DNA of 64,000 bases from CAYZTY01 sp964444665 (GTDB taxonomy: Bacteria; Planctomycetota; Phycisphaerae; Sedimentisphaerales; CAYZTY01): assembly GCA_964444665.1 (NCBI GenBank), contig CAYUIE010000002.1:124001-188000 (forward strand), given 5' to 3'. The notes beneath the pieces were generated by a model. That model was not told the DNA's origin. It saw nothing but the letters and a program-made list of their open reading frames with translations, and searched no databases. Shown in pieces: positions 36,123-44,030 of the stretch (position 1 is its first letter; every line of letters begins with the position of its first letter). The translations under genes and the position numbers were made by a program.

Positions 36123-36536
36123 ATGAATTTTCCGCAGCATACAAGCGTACAAACTCACACCATAACTATCAGGCCGCGCTACGCTGAGACCGACCAGGGT
36201 GGAGTGATACATCACACCGTCTATCCGGTCTGGTTCGAGATGGGCCGAACAGAGCTTCTGCGGGCCAACGGCATAGCATACAAAAACCTCGAAGAAGCAG
36301 GCATTTTTTTCGTCGTTGCACGTCTGAATATTAATTACCGACGACCGGCCGGGTATGACGAAGAGCTGCAATTAACCACGAGCTGCACGCTGGTCGGTGC
36401 CTGCAAGGTGGAGCACAGCTACAGACTTACACGAGCCCTGGATGGCTCTTTATTGGCCGAGGGCTCGAGTGTGCTTGCCTGCGTCGATGAAAAGGGCAGT
36501 CCCCGCAGAGTTCCCGATTTTATGTACCCGGGATAA
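36123..36536 (+). CDS. YbgC/FadM-type acyl-CoA thioesterase
   Basis: The 137-residue hotdog-fold protein contains RPRYAETDQGGVIHHTVYPVWFEMGRTE (key residues YAETD, GVIHH, WFEMGR), in which the aspartate and following glycine-valine are the 4-hydroxybenzoyl-CoA thioesterase family active-site signature, and FFVVARLNINYRRPAGYDEEL. It should hydrolyse acyl-CoA or a similar thioester. The start ATG at 36123 has no strong ribosome binding site. Its neighbours are unrelated. Confidence 0.92.
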   Translation: MNFPQHTSVQTHTITIRPRYAETDQGGVIHHTVYPVWFEMGRTELLRANGIAYKNLEEAGIFFVVARLNINYRRPAGYDEELQLTTSCTLVGACKVEHSYRLTRALDGSLLAEGSSVLACVDEKGSPRRVPDFMYPG

Positions 36537-36757
36537 ATCGCTGTGCAGCTCTGTATATCAGCGCGAAGCGGCCCGGAAAAATCGCAAATCCACGGTATCG
36601 TTTCCGGTAATCTTGTAGAAACTGCAATTTTATCAATTTTCTGTTTCATTTCCTGGAGATGAAACCGTGTGATACCGAATTATCTTGCTTTTGATTTTGG
36701 AGATTTGTATTTTGTCATCGTATTTATATAGCCTCGTAATAAAGAGGAGATAGTAAG

Positions 36758-38554
36758 ATGAGGCGTTTAATCGGTGCTATATTTGTCATTTCAACTACCT
36801 TAGGTGTGTTCAACGTTCTCGGCTTGGCAGAGCGTTTTCGAGGCGCTCGTGAAGGTGTTGCTGCAGTTCCTGGTTCAATTATAAGCTGGGGCAATAGGAT
36901 TACACATTCTGAGCTTACCAACCTTCACGCCATCTCCGCCGGTGGCCAGCATAATCTTGCTGTAAGACGGGATGGTTCCGTGGTTGGCTGGGGCAGTAAT
37001 TCCTGGGGGCAGGCCACCTCACCCCGTGGGAACGAATTTATCGCCGTGGCTGCTGGTGAGTACCATAGTCTGGCCTTAAAGAAAGATGGCTCAATCGTTG
37101 GCTGGGGCAATAATTACTTTGGCCAGGTTAATCCTCCTGTTGGAAACAATTTTGTCGCCATAGCTGCGGGAGCTCAGCACAGCCTGGCCTTGAAGTCTGA
37201 CGGTTCTATAGCCTGCTGGGGTTCGAATGGTTTTGGTCAGGCTGCTATAATTGCCGGATATGACTTTGTTGCGATTGCCGCGGGCGGGGCACATAATTTG
37301 GCCTTAAAGCGCGATGGCTCTATCGTTGGCTGGGGCCGGAATGATACCGGCCAGGCTACTCCACCTGCCGGGAAAGACTTTATCGCCGTCGCCGCTGGCG
37401 CTCAGCACAGTCTGGCCTTAAAGAACGATGGCTCCATAGTTGGCTGGGGTCACAGTGATTTGGGGCAGGCTGACCCACCTGCAGGAAAGGATTTTATTGC
37501 CATCGCGGCGGATGGCCGGCACAGTTTAGCCCTGAAGAAAAACGGCTCTATTATCTGCTGGGGCCGGAATAGTGATGGTCAAGCTGCTCCACCTGCCGGA
37601 AATGACTTTCTGGCCGTCTCAGCCGGCGCTCGGCACTGTCTGGCCTTAAAGACCAACGGCTCCGTTGTCGGCTGGGGTGATAATAACTTTGCGCAGGCTA
37701 AACCTCCAATCGGAAATGATTTTATAGCCGTTAGCGACGGCAGACTTCACAGTCTTGCGTTAAAAAAAGATGGCTCCATTATTGCCTGGGGAAATGATGC
37801 CGACGGTCAGGTCAGCGCTCCTGAAGGAAACGATTTCGTCGACATCGATGCGGGCGATTATCACAGTCTTGCGTTAAAGCAGGATGGCTCTATCGTTGCC
37901 TGGGGAAGCAATATTGATGGTCGGTCAAACCCACCCGAGGGCAGCGACTTTATCGCCGTTAGCGCCGGCGGGACGCACAGCCTGGCGTTAAAGAAAGATG
38001 GCACCATTGTTGGATGGGGCACTAATGATTATGGTCAGGCTATTTCTCCTGAAGGCAACGACTTTATCGCCATTAGCGCAGGCAGGGAGCACAGTGTGGC
38101 CTTAAAGAAAGATGGCTCAATCATTGCATGGGGAAGCTTTATTGATGACCGCACAAGCCCTCCTGAAGGAAACGATTTCATCGCCATTGTCGCAGGCAAC
38201 AATCACAGCCTGGCCCTAAAACGAGACGGCTCTATTGCCGCCTGGGGTGACGATTACCATCGTGAATCCAGCCCTCCTGCCGGAAACAATTTCCTCGCCG
38301 TTGCCGCGGGAACTCATTATGGTCTGGCTTTAAGGCCTAATGGTTCTGTTATTGGCTGGGGAGAAAACGACCGAGGGCAGAACAGCTCTCCGCCAGGATA
38401 TGAGTTTCTCGCTATTGCCGGTGGCCACGAAAACAGTCTTGCTATTGTCAAATCCTGCCAACGGTTACTTTCCGATGATATAAACGGCGATAGCAAAGTT
38501 GATTGGCAGGAGCTGTTAATATTTGTCAGGCAATGGCTGGGCCGGCCTGGATGA
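36758..38554 (+). CDS. Secreted RCC1-like repeat protein with dockerin-like tail
   Basis: The 598-residue protein has an N-terminal hydrophobic signal region, then 13 repeats of about 38 residues (the WG positions recur from about residue 72 to 545). Each has a core such as HSLALKKDGSIVGWG followed by GQ, P-rich linker and NDFIAVAAG, forming an RCC1-type beta-propeller. The C-terminus has an EF-hand-like motif, DINGDSKVDWQELLIFVRQWLG, as in planctomycete dockerin-type cell-surface modules. The frame stops early; see findings. GAGG precedes the ATG. No partner is identified. Confidence 0.85.
   Translation: MRRLIGAIFVISTTLGVFNVLGLAERFRGAREGVAAVPGSIISWGNRITHSELTNLHAISAGGQHNLAVRRDGSVVGWGSNSWGQATSPRGNEFIAVAAGEYHSLALKKDGSIVGWGNNYFGQVNPPVGNNFVAIAAGAQHSLALKSDGSIACWGSNGFGQAAIIAGYDFVAIAAGGAHNLALKRDGSIVGWGRNDTGQATPPAGKDFIAVAAGAQHSLALKNDGSIVGWGHSDLGQADPPAGKDFIAIAADGRHSLALKKNGSIICWGRNSDGQAAPPAGNDFLAVSAGARHCLALKTNGSVVGWGDNNFAQAKPPIGNDFIAVSDGRLHSLALKKDGSIIAWGNDADGQVSAPEGNDFVDIDAGDYHSLALKQDGSIVAWGSNIDGRSNPPEGSDFIAVSAGGTHSLALKKDGTIVGWGTNDYGQAISPEGNDFIAISAGREHSVALKKDGSIIAWGSFIDDRTSPPEGNDFIAIVAGNNHSLALKRDGSIAAWGDDYHRESSPPAGNNFLAVAAGTHYGLALRPNGSVIGWGENDRGQNSSPPGYEFLAIAGGHENSLAIVKSCQRLLSDDINGDSKVDWQELLIFVRQWLGRPG
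36940..38450 (+). repeat. Tandem coding repeats of about 114 bases
   Basis: Thirteen diverged copies of a roughly 114-base unit lie within the RCC1-like gene, with conserved blocks coding for SLALKKDGSI and WG. Copies differ by many substitutions, so they are old duplications under protein-level selection and not a CRISPR array or recent expansion. Confidence 0.8.
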
Positions 38555-38714
38555 TTTATAGTTGCCGCTGATTGGCCGGGCGGATGTAACTTAAATCTAA
38601 CCTACCTGCCTGAATTACTGCTGGGTCACAATCGAAAATCAGTTTGAAAATTCATCGGTTTGCTGTAAACTGTCCGATGCTGAATAAAAATGTCATTTAT
38701 TTACGAGAGATGTT

Positions 38715-39941
38715 ATGAGTGATTTTGAGATTGAACCGGCACAACGGATTAAGCGGCTGCCGCCGTATCTGTTCGGCAGACTTAACGCGCTGAAGCTGGC
38801 CAAACGGCAGCAGAATATCGATATTATCGATTTAGGGATGGGTAATCCCTCCGACACGGCACCAAAGAAAGTCATAGATAAACTCTGCGAGGCTGCAAGG
38901 GAGCCGCGTAATCATCGCTACAGCGCCAGCAAGGGCATTTTCAATCTGCGGCGTGAGATGGCCAGGCGGTATGCGGCCAAATGGGGTGTGCAGCTTGATC
39001 CGGAAACGGAAGTTTTGGCGTGTATTGGCTCAAAAGAGGGATTCAGTCACCTTTGCCTTGCAATGTTGGGGCCCGGCGATACGACAATTGTAGCGGATCC
39101 GGCCTTTCCTATCCATAACTATGCGGTCGCGCTGGCGGGTGCAAACGTGATTACTGTGCCCCTGGGGAATGACGAGCAGTTTCTAAAAACGGTCGGGATG
39201 GTTTGCGAACATTTGTATCCCCGGCCGAAGCTGCTGATTTTGAACTATCCTCACAACCCGACGGCGATGACAGTCGACGAGGGTTTTTTTGAGCCGCTTG
39301 TGGACTTGGCCAGGAGGCTTAAAGTAGCGGTGATTCACGATTTTGCCTATGGCGAGACGTGTTTTGACGGATACAAGGCCCCGAGTTTTCTTGCGGCGCC
39401 CGGGGCTAAAGAGATAGGCGTTGAGTTCACTACGCTCAGCAAACCGTATAATATGGCGGGTTTCCGGGTCGGTTTCGCAGCAGGCAATAAAGCGATGTTA
39501 GATGCGCTGGCGACGATAAAGGGATACTACGACTATGGAATATTTCAGGCGGTCCAGATCGCGGGGATTATTGCACTGCGTGATTGCGACAATGAGATTA
39601 TCGAGCAGAATAAGAAGTACCAGTCGCGTCGTGACGTCGTTTGTGATGGCCTTGGTAGACTCGGCTGGCAGGTGGACAAGCCCAGAGCTTCGATGTTTGT
39701 GTGGGCAAAGGTCCCGGAAGAACATTTGGCAGGCAAGGGAAGCATCGACTATGCGATGGACCTTATGGAGCATGCAAACGTTGCGATTGCGCCCGGCAGG
39801 GCGTTTGGCGAAAACGGCGAGGGGTATATGCGTGTTGCTTTGGTGGAAAATGAACAGCGTCTTCGCCAGGCGATTCGCAATATTTCGCGGTTCGTCCAGC
39901 GAAAGCCGTTAAAGAGAATACGGACAAGCAGAGAAGATTAG
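38715..39941 (+). CDS. alaC: AlaC-like aminotransferase
   Basis: The 408-residue class I/II aminotransferase resembles E. coli AlaC, the main alanine-forming glutamate-pyruvate transaminase. It begins with RIKRLPPYLFGRLNALKLAKR, and the substrate carboxylate and cofactor sites are seen in DLGMGNPSDTAPKKVI, YPHNPTA and the lysine motif TLSKPYNMAGFRVGF. GAGAG lies before the ATG. Exact amino-donor and acceptor cannot be confirmed from the sequence. It stands alone upstream of the PEP-CTERM cluster. Confidence 0.9.
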   Translation: MSDFEIEPAQRIKRLPPYLFGRLNALKLAKRQQNIDIIDLGMGNPSDTAPKKVIDKLCEAAREPRNHRYSASKGIFNLRREMARRYAAKWGVQLDPETEVLACIGSKEGFSHLCLAMLGPGDTTIVADPAFPIHNYAVALAGANVITVPLGNDEQFLKTVGMVCEHLYPRPKLLILNYPHNPTAMTVDEGFFEPLVDLARRLKVAVIHDFAYGETCFDGYKAPSFLAAPGAKEIGVEFTTLSKPYNMAGFRVGFAAGNKAMLDALATIKGYYDYGIFQAVQIAGIIALRDCDNEIIEQNKKYQSRRDVVCDGLGRLGWQVDKPRASMFVWAKVPEEHLAGKGSIDYAMDLMEHANVAIAPGRAFGENGEGYMRVALVENEQRLRQAIRNISRFVQRKPLKRIRTSRED

Positions 39942-40140
39942 TTTGGGGGAAGATTCTCGGATAAAGAAAAATCGCCGAGGTTCTATCGGATGCGGTTACA
40001 GAGTTTTATTAAATTGGAATTTTTTCAAAAATCTTCGGGGGAAGCGCCGGTAAAATCAGCGTTATCGATTTAAGGATAATAAAGTTACCGGACAATGCCT
40101 TTTCAATCATAAAATCAAGCGCTGTGCACGAGGAAAATAC

Positions 40141-40171
40141 TTGACTTTTTAAGGCAGATGTGTTCTAATAT
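40141..40171 (+). promoter_or_regulatory. Promoter candidate for the PEP-CTERM operon
   Basis: TTGACT (40141-40146) and TAATAT (40166-40171) match sigma70 boxes, though the 19-base spacer is longer than the preferred 17. Transcription would start near 40178, about 200 bases before the first gene. Confidence 0.5.
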
Positions 40172-40220
40172 GCTCAGCTTAACAGACCAAGTAATGGGTG
40201 GAGTAAGCTCTTCATACAGC

Positions 40221-40265
40221 GTGTATTTTTCTGTGTCTTTTTTACTTTCTTGTTAAAAAATACAC
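40221..40265 (+). promoter_or_regulatory. Perfect hairpin in the leader of the PEP-CTERM operon
   Basis: GTGTATTTTT (40221-40230) is the exact complement of AAAAATACAC (40256-40265), giving a 10-bp AU-rich stem with a 25-base loop that is also pyrimidine-rich. No T-run follows, so it is more likely a regulatory or stability structure than a terminator. Confidence 0.45.
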
Positions 40266-40377
40266 AGCGTAGGGGGAAGAAAACTCACTAAAAAAGGGCA
40301 TTTTTGCCTTTCAATGCTGGTGGTTTATCAGCGTGCATCTTGAGGGAGAAGAGAGGGGAAAGGTCTAAGAGGAATAG

Positions 40378-41064
40378 GTGTATAGGAGTGAATTACTTTC
40401 ATTGGCTAAGGCTCATTCGCGAAAGTGTTTGAGCGGCACAATCCGGGGTGGGCGTAGAGGCTGGCTTTTAATGCTCTTATTTCTTACGGGAATACTGACG
40501 CACAACGGTTACGCCATACCAGTAGGCGGGGATGTGATAATGTCCGGCGAAGAATTTTTTCACACAGGCAGTTCATACGCACCGAAATGCATCGATGCAC
40601 GGGTCTGGTATGAGGTCGTCGGGTATGATGACGATAACGATGACAGCTACGACGAATATTTTTACACATACCGTATATTCAATCAGGACGATTCAACGGT
40701 AGGGCTGGAATTATTTTCTGTTGGTGTATTTGAGGGGGCTGATGCTTACAGTCCCGGCTTCGAGTACGGGCTGGGAGGTGGAGAGGTAGCTCCCACTGCT
40801 CAATACGTTATTGGCGAGCCAGCCGAGAGTGTAACGTTTCTGTTTCTGCTTGGACCACTTGATGTCGGTGAATACTCTGCGCTTTTGACTTTCTGGAGTG
40901 ATGATTCGCCGGAGATGGGGTATGGGTCGCTATGTGGTGGAGGCATAAGTCAGGTAGGCAGCCTGCCGGCTCCGGTTCCTGAACCGTGCAGTATTTTATT
41001 GTTTGGTGCAGGAGTGGTGGCCGTGCTTGCTGGTAAGGCAAACTCTTTAAAAAGGCGAAAATAA
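40378..41064 (+). CDS. PEP-CTERM protein 1
   Basis: The 228-residue secreted protein has a hydrophobic signal region (about 29-46) and ends with a PEP-CTERM sorting signal: VPEPCSILLFGAGVVAVLAG followed by a basic KRRK tail. Such tails are cut by exosortase (EpsH/XrtA type) so that the protein is anchored or released at the surface. The mature region, rich in aspartate and tyrosine, has no recognised domain. The start is GTG at 40378 with GAGG upstream. No exosortase gene is in this window. Confidence 0.85.
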   Translation: MYRSELLSLAKAHSRKCLSGTIRGGRRGWLLMLLFLTGILTHNGYAIPVGGDVIMSGEEFFHTGSSYAPKCIDARVWYEVVGYDDDNDDSYDEYFYTYRIFNQDDSTVGLELFSVGVFEGADAYSPGFEYGLGGGEVAPTAQYVIGEPAESVTFLFLLGPLDVGEYSALLTFWSDDSPEMGYGSLCGGGISQVGSLPAPVPEPCSILLFGAGVVAVLAGKANSLKRRK

Positions 41065-41130
41065 AAATAACAGCGTTCAAAGAGACTGAATTAATAATTA
41101 GACAAATACTTGCAGAAAAGAGGAGGGTAG

Positions 41131-41784
41131 ATGATGGGGAAGAAAATTGTGGCCCTATGTGTGTTGGCGGTCGTGTTGTGCAGCGTACAAGTAGCCAATG
41201 GACTGCCTTACACCGGCAGTGTGTATTATGACTTCACTGACGGCGAGAGGATTCTGAGCGGGCGTGTAGACTTCGGTGTTTTCGATAGGCAGGTCGACGG
41301 CTTTGCTTTAACGCCACCTGGTGATGGTCGATACATTTACGCATACCAGATATGGAACGACCAGGGAAATGCTCAGGAAGCAGTTGGATATTTTTCAATC
41401 CTTTTAGAAGGAGCTGTTGTCGATGGCATCGGTTCAGAAGCTCTTGGGAGTGACCAAACGGCAGTGGAGCCGAGTCACGAGGAGATTTACAGAGGAGACG
41501 CGGTCTTTTTATTCCAGATTTTTGATTTCTCTTCAGGTTCCTTTCTTGGTAATGACTTCCTGGATCCGGGTGCACATTCTTACCTTCTTATGTACACCAG
41601 TGACAGCGATTGGGTGGCCGGCGATTATGATATAGGCGGCGGGGGCCTGGGTGATTATGACCCCGATTTTTCTGTATCTCCTCCTGGAGAAGAACCACCG
41701 GTAGAAACCCCCGAGCCGGCAACAATTTTTATACTTGGCATGGGGGCTGTTTCAGCTCTGGTGATGAAAAGAAAGTCGTCATAA
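41131..41784 (+). CDS. PEP-CTERM protein 2
   Basis: The 217-residue protein has a signal peptide ending near VANG and a C-terminal PEP-CTERM signal TPEPATIFILGMGAVSALVMKRKSS. The mature part is acidic with repeated tyrosine and glycine residues, and beta-sandwich-like. It shares layout, size and strand with its neighbours, and the first and second proteins look related (both contain YAYQI/YFYTYRIFN-like strands). The start may be the second ATG, three bases downstream. Confidence 0.85.
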   Translation: MMGKKIVALCVLAVVLCSVQVANGLPYTGSVYYDFTDGERILSGRVDFGVFDRQVDGFALTPPGDGRYIYAYQIWNDQGNAQEAVGYFSILLEGAVVDGIGSEALGSDQTAVEPSHEEIYRGDAVFLFQIFDFSSGSFLGNDFLDPGAHSYLLMYTSDSDWVAGDYDIGGGGLGDYDPDFSVSPPGEEPPVETPEPATIFILGMGAVSALVMKRKSS

Positions 41785-41827
41785 ACAGTTTTCCCTGACT
41801 GTGAATCTGCGAATAAAAGCGAGAAAA

Positions 41828-42475
41828 ATGAAATCGCACAGTTCAATAACTATTGCAGCGTGGTCGGTCGTGATATTGTCTGTTGTGACAGCGGTGCCGG
41901 CTTATTGTCAGGTTGATGATTACGTTCTCCTGATAAGGCAGACACCGGTGCAGGGCGGTCAAGTAAACCCGTCAGCGGGGGTTCACAGATTCGGTCTGGA
42001 TGAGGTTATTACGCTCACAGCGGCGCCTAATCCGGGTTATCAGTTTATGTACTGGATGGGGGACGTTACTGAAGTGACCAGCAGCAGTACTATGGTATTA
42101 CTTGACGGACCAAAAATAATCGTAGCAGTTTTTGAACGAACCGATTTCGTGTTTATTTTGGAAGAGGAACCACCGGCCGTCGGGATTGGTGGTTCATTAA
42201 TGAGCAATAATTTCGTATATCTAGGCGGCGGGGGCGGCGGTGCAGGTTCTTATAGGGCACCGAAGGAGTTTAGGTGGACTCCACCGGAAGAAGGTGATTT
42301 TCCTGTACCTGAGCCTCCTGTACAGGAATTCCCGGTGCCGGAGCCGGCCTTTCCTGTGCCGGATAATGAGGTGCCGATTCCCGAGCCGGCAACAGCTTTT
42401 CTGCTTGGCCTCGGCGGATTAATACTGCTTCGCAAAAAATGCAGAAAACATATTCTTAAAGAAAAACAAGGATGA
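41828..42475 (+). CDS. PEP-CTERM protein 3 with InlB-like repeat domain
   Basis: The 215-residue protein has a signal region (about 9-27), then an InlB B-repeat-like domain (about 35-105): PVQGGQVNPSAGVHRFGLDEVITLTAAPNPGYQF (key residues GQVNPSAG, VITLTA, PNPGY) and MVLLDGPKIIVAVFE. A glycine-rich stretch and a proline-rich linker with PVPEP units precede the PEP-CTERM signal IPEPATAFLLGLGGLILLRKK. A GTG nine codons upstream could also start it. The stop overlaps the next start by four bases. Confidence 0.8.
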   Translation: MKSHSSITIAAWSVVILSVVTAVPAYCQVDDYVLLIRQTPVQGGQVNPSAGVHRFGLDEVITLTAAPNPGYQFMYWMGDVTEVTSSSTMVLLDGPKIIVAVFERTDFVFILEEEPPAVGIGGSLMSNNFVYLGGGGGGAGSYRAPKEFRWTPPEEGDFPVPEPPVQEFPVPEPAFPVPDNEVPIPEPATAFLLGLGGLILLRKKCRKHILKEKQG

Positions 42476-43101
42476 AAAAATCAAGGATAATTTGGGTGTT
42501 GTTGCTTGTTGTGGCATTATTTGTGCACGGAACGGCGTTTGCAACATCTGTTTTGTTTGATTTTGAGGATGCTCCATTTATGGGGGGCGCTGGGGACATT
42601 GAGGAGTATATGGAAAGCGTGTACGGCTCCGATGTGACTGTGATAGGCGGTAGAGTAGCTAATTGGTCACCTGGGCCTCATGGACCCTTTGGTCCCGGGC
42701 CTCTTGGGCCTGACAATTACATACAGGCAGGGCCTGACTATTGTCCATCCTCGTGGTTCTCGTTTTCATTTAACGAAGTTCCAATAACGTCGTCATCTTT
42801 CGATTGGGGTACAAAGTTAGGTGTCGAGGGACCTATCCCTCTGATTGTCTATAGTTTCGACGTTTTGGCTGATGACGTTGGGATTTTCAGTATAGAGTGT
42901 GGTTTTGATGACCTTTCTGGTAATACTGGGGCGTTATTTTTCGATTCGCCTATAACAACTTTGAAATTCACAGTGGGTCCTTTTGCTAATTTTGAGATCG
43001 AAGTTGACAACCTTATGGTGACGCCGATTCCCGAGCCGGCAACGATTGCTTTGATGGGTTTTGGCGCTTTGGGATTAGTCCGGAAGAGGTGGTTTGGATA
43101 A
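42472..43101 (+). CDS. PEP-CTERM protein 4
   Basis: The 209-residue protein has a signal peptide ending near AFAT and a PEP-CTERM signal IPEPATIALMGFGALGLVRKRWFG. The mature part contains a glycine- and proline-rich tract around residues 67-85 and a beta-rich region with YSFDVLADDVGIFSIECGF. It is translated with the previous gene through an ATGA overlap. A long structured region and a strong terminator follow. Confidence 0.85.
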   Translation: MKKSRIIWVLLLVVALFVHGTAFATSVLFDFEDAPFMGGAGDIEEYMESVYGSDVTVIGGRVANWSPGPHGPFGPGPLGPDNYIQAGPDYCPSSWFSFSFNEVPITSSSFDWGTKLGVEGPIPLIVYSFDVLADDVGIFSIECGFDDLSGNTGALFFDSPITTLKFTVGPFANFEIEVDNLMVTPIPEPATIALMGFGALGLVRKRWFG

Positions 43102-43209
43102 AGTCCTTATAATATAAAACAACAACCAAGGCAGGATTTCGATTGGTATATCTTGTTTTTTAATGCTTTGGTTTCCAGATTTTTTTTGGGGATTTAGGGC
43201 AAAAAGGCG

Positions 43210-43280
43210 CGGTTTAGTATCCCCGAAACCGTATCTTAAAGGGCAGCCTTGGCTGATCGGAGGAAGGGGCCAAGGAACCC
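43210..43280 (+). ncRNA. Structured element after the PEP-CTERM operon
   Basis: Two helices lie directly before the operon terminator: CGGTTT (43210-43215) with AAACCG (43226-43231), and CCTTGG (43247-43252) with CCAAGG (43270-43275), extended by GGG (43241-43243) with CCC (43278-43280). The compact form with purine-rich loop resembles a small regulatory RNA or a riboswitch-like fold, but I match no known family, including the c-di-GMP and cobalamin classes. Confidence 0.35.
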
Positions 43281-43284
43281 AACA

Positions 43285-43318
43285 GCCAGGAGGTAATTTT
43301 ACCTCCTGGCTTTTTTGT
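43285..43318 (+). terminator. Intrinsic terminator of the PEP-CTERM operon
   Basis: GCCAGGAGGT (43285-43294) pairs perfectly with ACCTCCTGGC (43301-43310), with a 6-base loop and a run of T from 43311, a strong rho-independent terminator on the plus strand. Confidence 0.92.
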
Positions 43319-43354
43319 TAAATTCAGGTTTTTGGTGGATTACTGTCGGGTGGG

Positions 43355-43675
43355 TCAGGACTTTCTAAACACCGCGACTATATTTTCCAGGTCCACAACA
43401 AAAAGGCGATTGTCGCCTTCAAAATCGACTGGTATAGCGCCTTTGGGGTTGAATAGGACCTTGTCATATTTGCTGAGTGGCACATCGGGTGAATTTTCAA
43501 CCTCGGCAGAGACGGCCACAATCCGGCCTGTAAGGGTGGGAATTTCTATATTGTCGGGCAGTTGTATACCTCCTTTTGTCTGTTTTTTATCCTCATCCTT
43601 GCGGATTAGGACTCGCCTACCTATCGGTTCGACGGTTTCAAGCTCGGAGGCCTTAATTTGTTTATCTTTCTGCAT
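43355..43675 (-). CDS. groES: Co-chaperonin GroES
   Basis: The 106-residue protein is a Cpn10 co-chaperonin. It contains EPIGRRVLIRKDEDKKQTKGGIQLP (key residues VLIRK, GGIQLP), the mobile-loop region, VAVSAE and the C-terminal roof strands ending IVAVFRK. GroES caps GroEL for folding of proteins. No groEL is next to it. An in-frame start 23 codons upstream is possible; I prefer ATG at 43675 because the protein then matches the normal length. No CIRCE element was seen. Confidence 0.85.
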   Translation of the reverse strand: MQKDKQIKASELETVEPIGRRVLIRKDEDKKQTKGGIQLPDNIEIPTLTGRIVAVSAEVENSPDVPLSKYDKVLFNPKGAIPVDFEGDNRLFVVDLENIVAVFRKS

Positions 43676-44028
43676 TTTTCGCACTGCCGTTAAATTAGAG
43701 AAGATGACCAGCTCACGATGCGCCTCGGGCCAAACTGTTACCAAAAGTATTATATATTACCAATGGTGTTTATTCAAGTCTGCCCCATTTTTCTAATCTC
43801 CGAAGAGCTGCAAGTGCAGTCTTGGGATGCAGTTAGGGTCCTGGAACGTCAAAAATGCGGTTTGGCAGCGGCTGCTGCTCCGCGGCCGAGGAAATCAGGA
43901 AATTATTTTGCAATTCAAGTTTCAAGAAGCGCTTTGCCGATAAAATTTGAAGAAGTTATATTGAAAAGTGCAATTTTCTTCCTCCTCCTCCGAAGCAGTA
44001 ACGTGTGTTCACCGTGCGTTACTGCTTT
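43676..44028. other. Intergenic region between topA and groES
   Basis: These 353 bases hold no coding sequence that I trust. They contain an AT-rich stretch near 43748-43759, possibly the groES promoter on the minus strand, and a terminator-like hairpin on the plus strand at 43994-44030. A plus-strand small RNA is possible; see findings. Confidence 0.6.
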
Positions 44029-44030
44029 TT
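43994..44030 (+). terminator. Orphan plus-strand intrinsic terminator
   Basis: AGCAGTAACG (43994-44003) is an exact complement of CGTTACTGCT (44017-44026), with a 13-base loop and a TTTTT run (44026-44030). The T-run is on the plus strand only, yet both flanking genes are on the minus strand. Confidence 0.75.

Larger units (their letters stand above)
39942..40377. other. Intergenic region upstream of the PEP-CTERM cluster
   Basis: No gene is apparent in these 436 bases. They contain a promoter candidate (40141-40171), a perfect 10-bp inverted repeat (40221-40265) and otherwise AT-rich sequence. The transcript would have a leader of roughly 200 bases before the first PEP-CTERM gene. Confidence 0.7.

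Noticed and set aside
36940..38450. Possible CRISPR-like regular repeats
   Set aside because: The units are 114-base coding repeats of an RCC1-like protein, with no short direct repeats and spacers.
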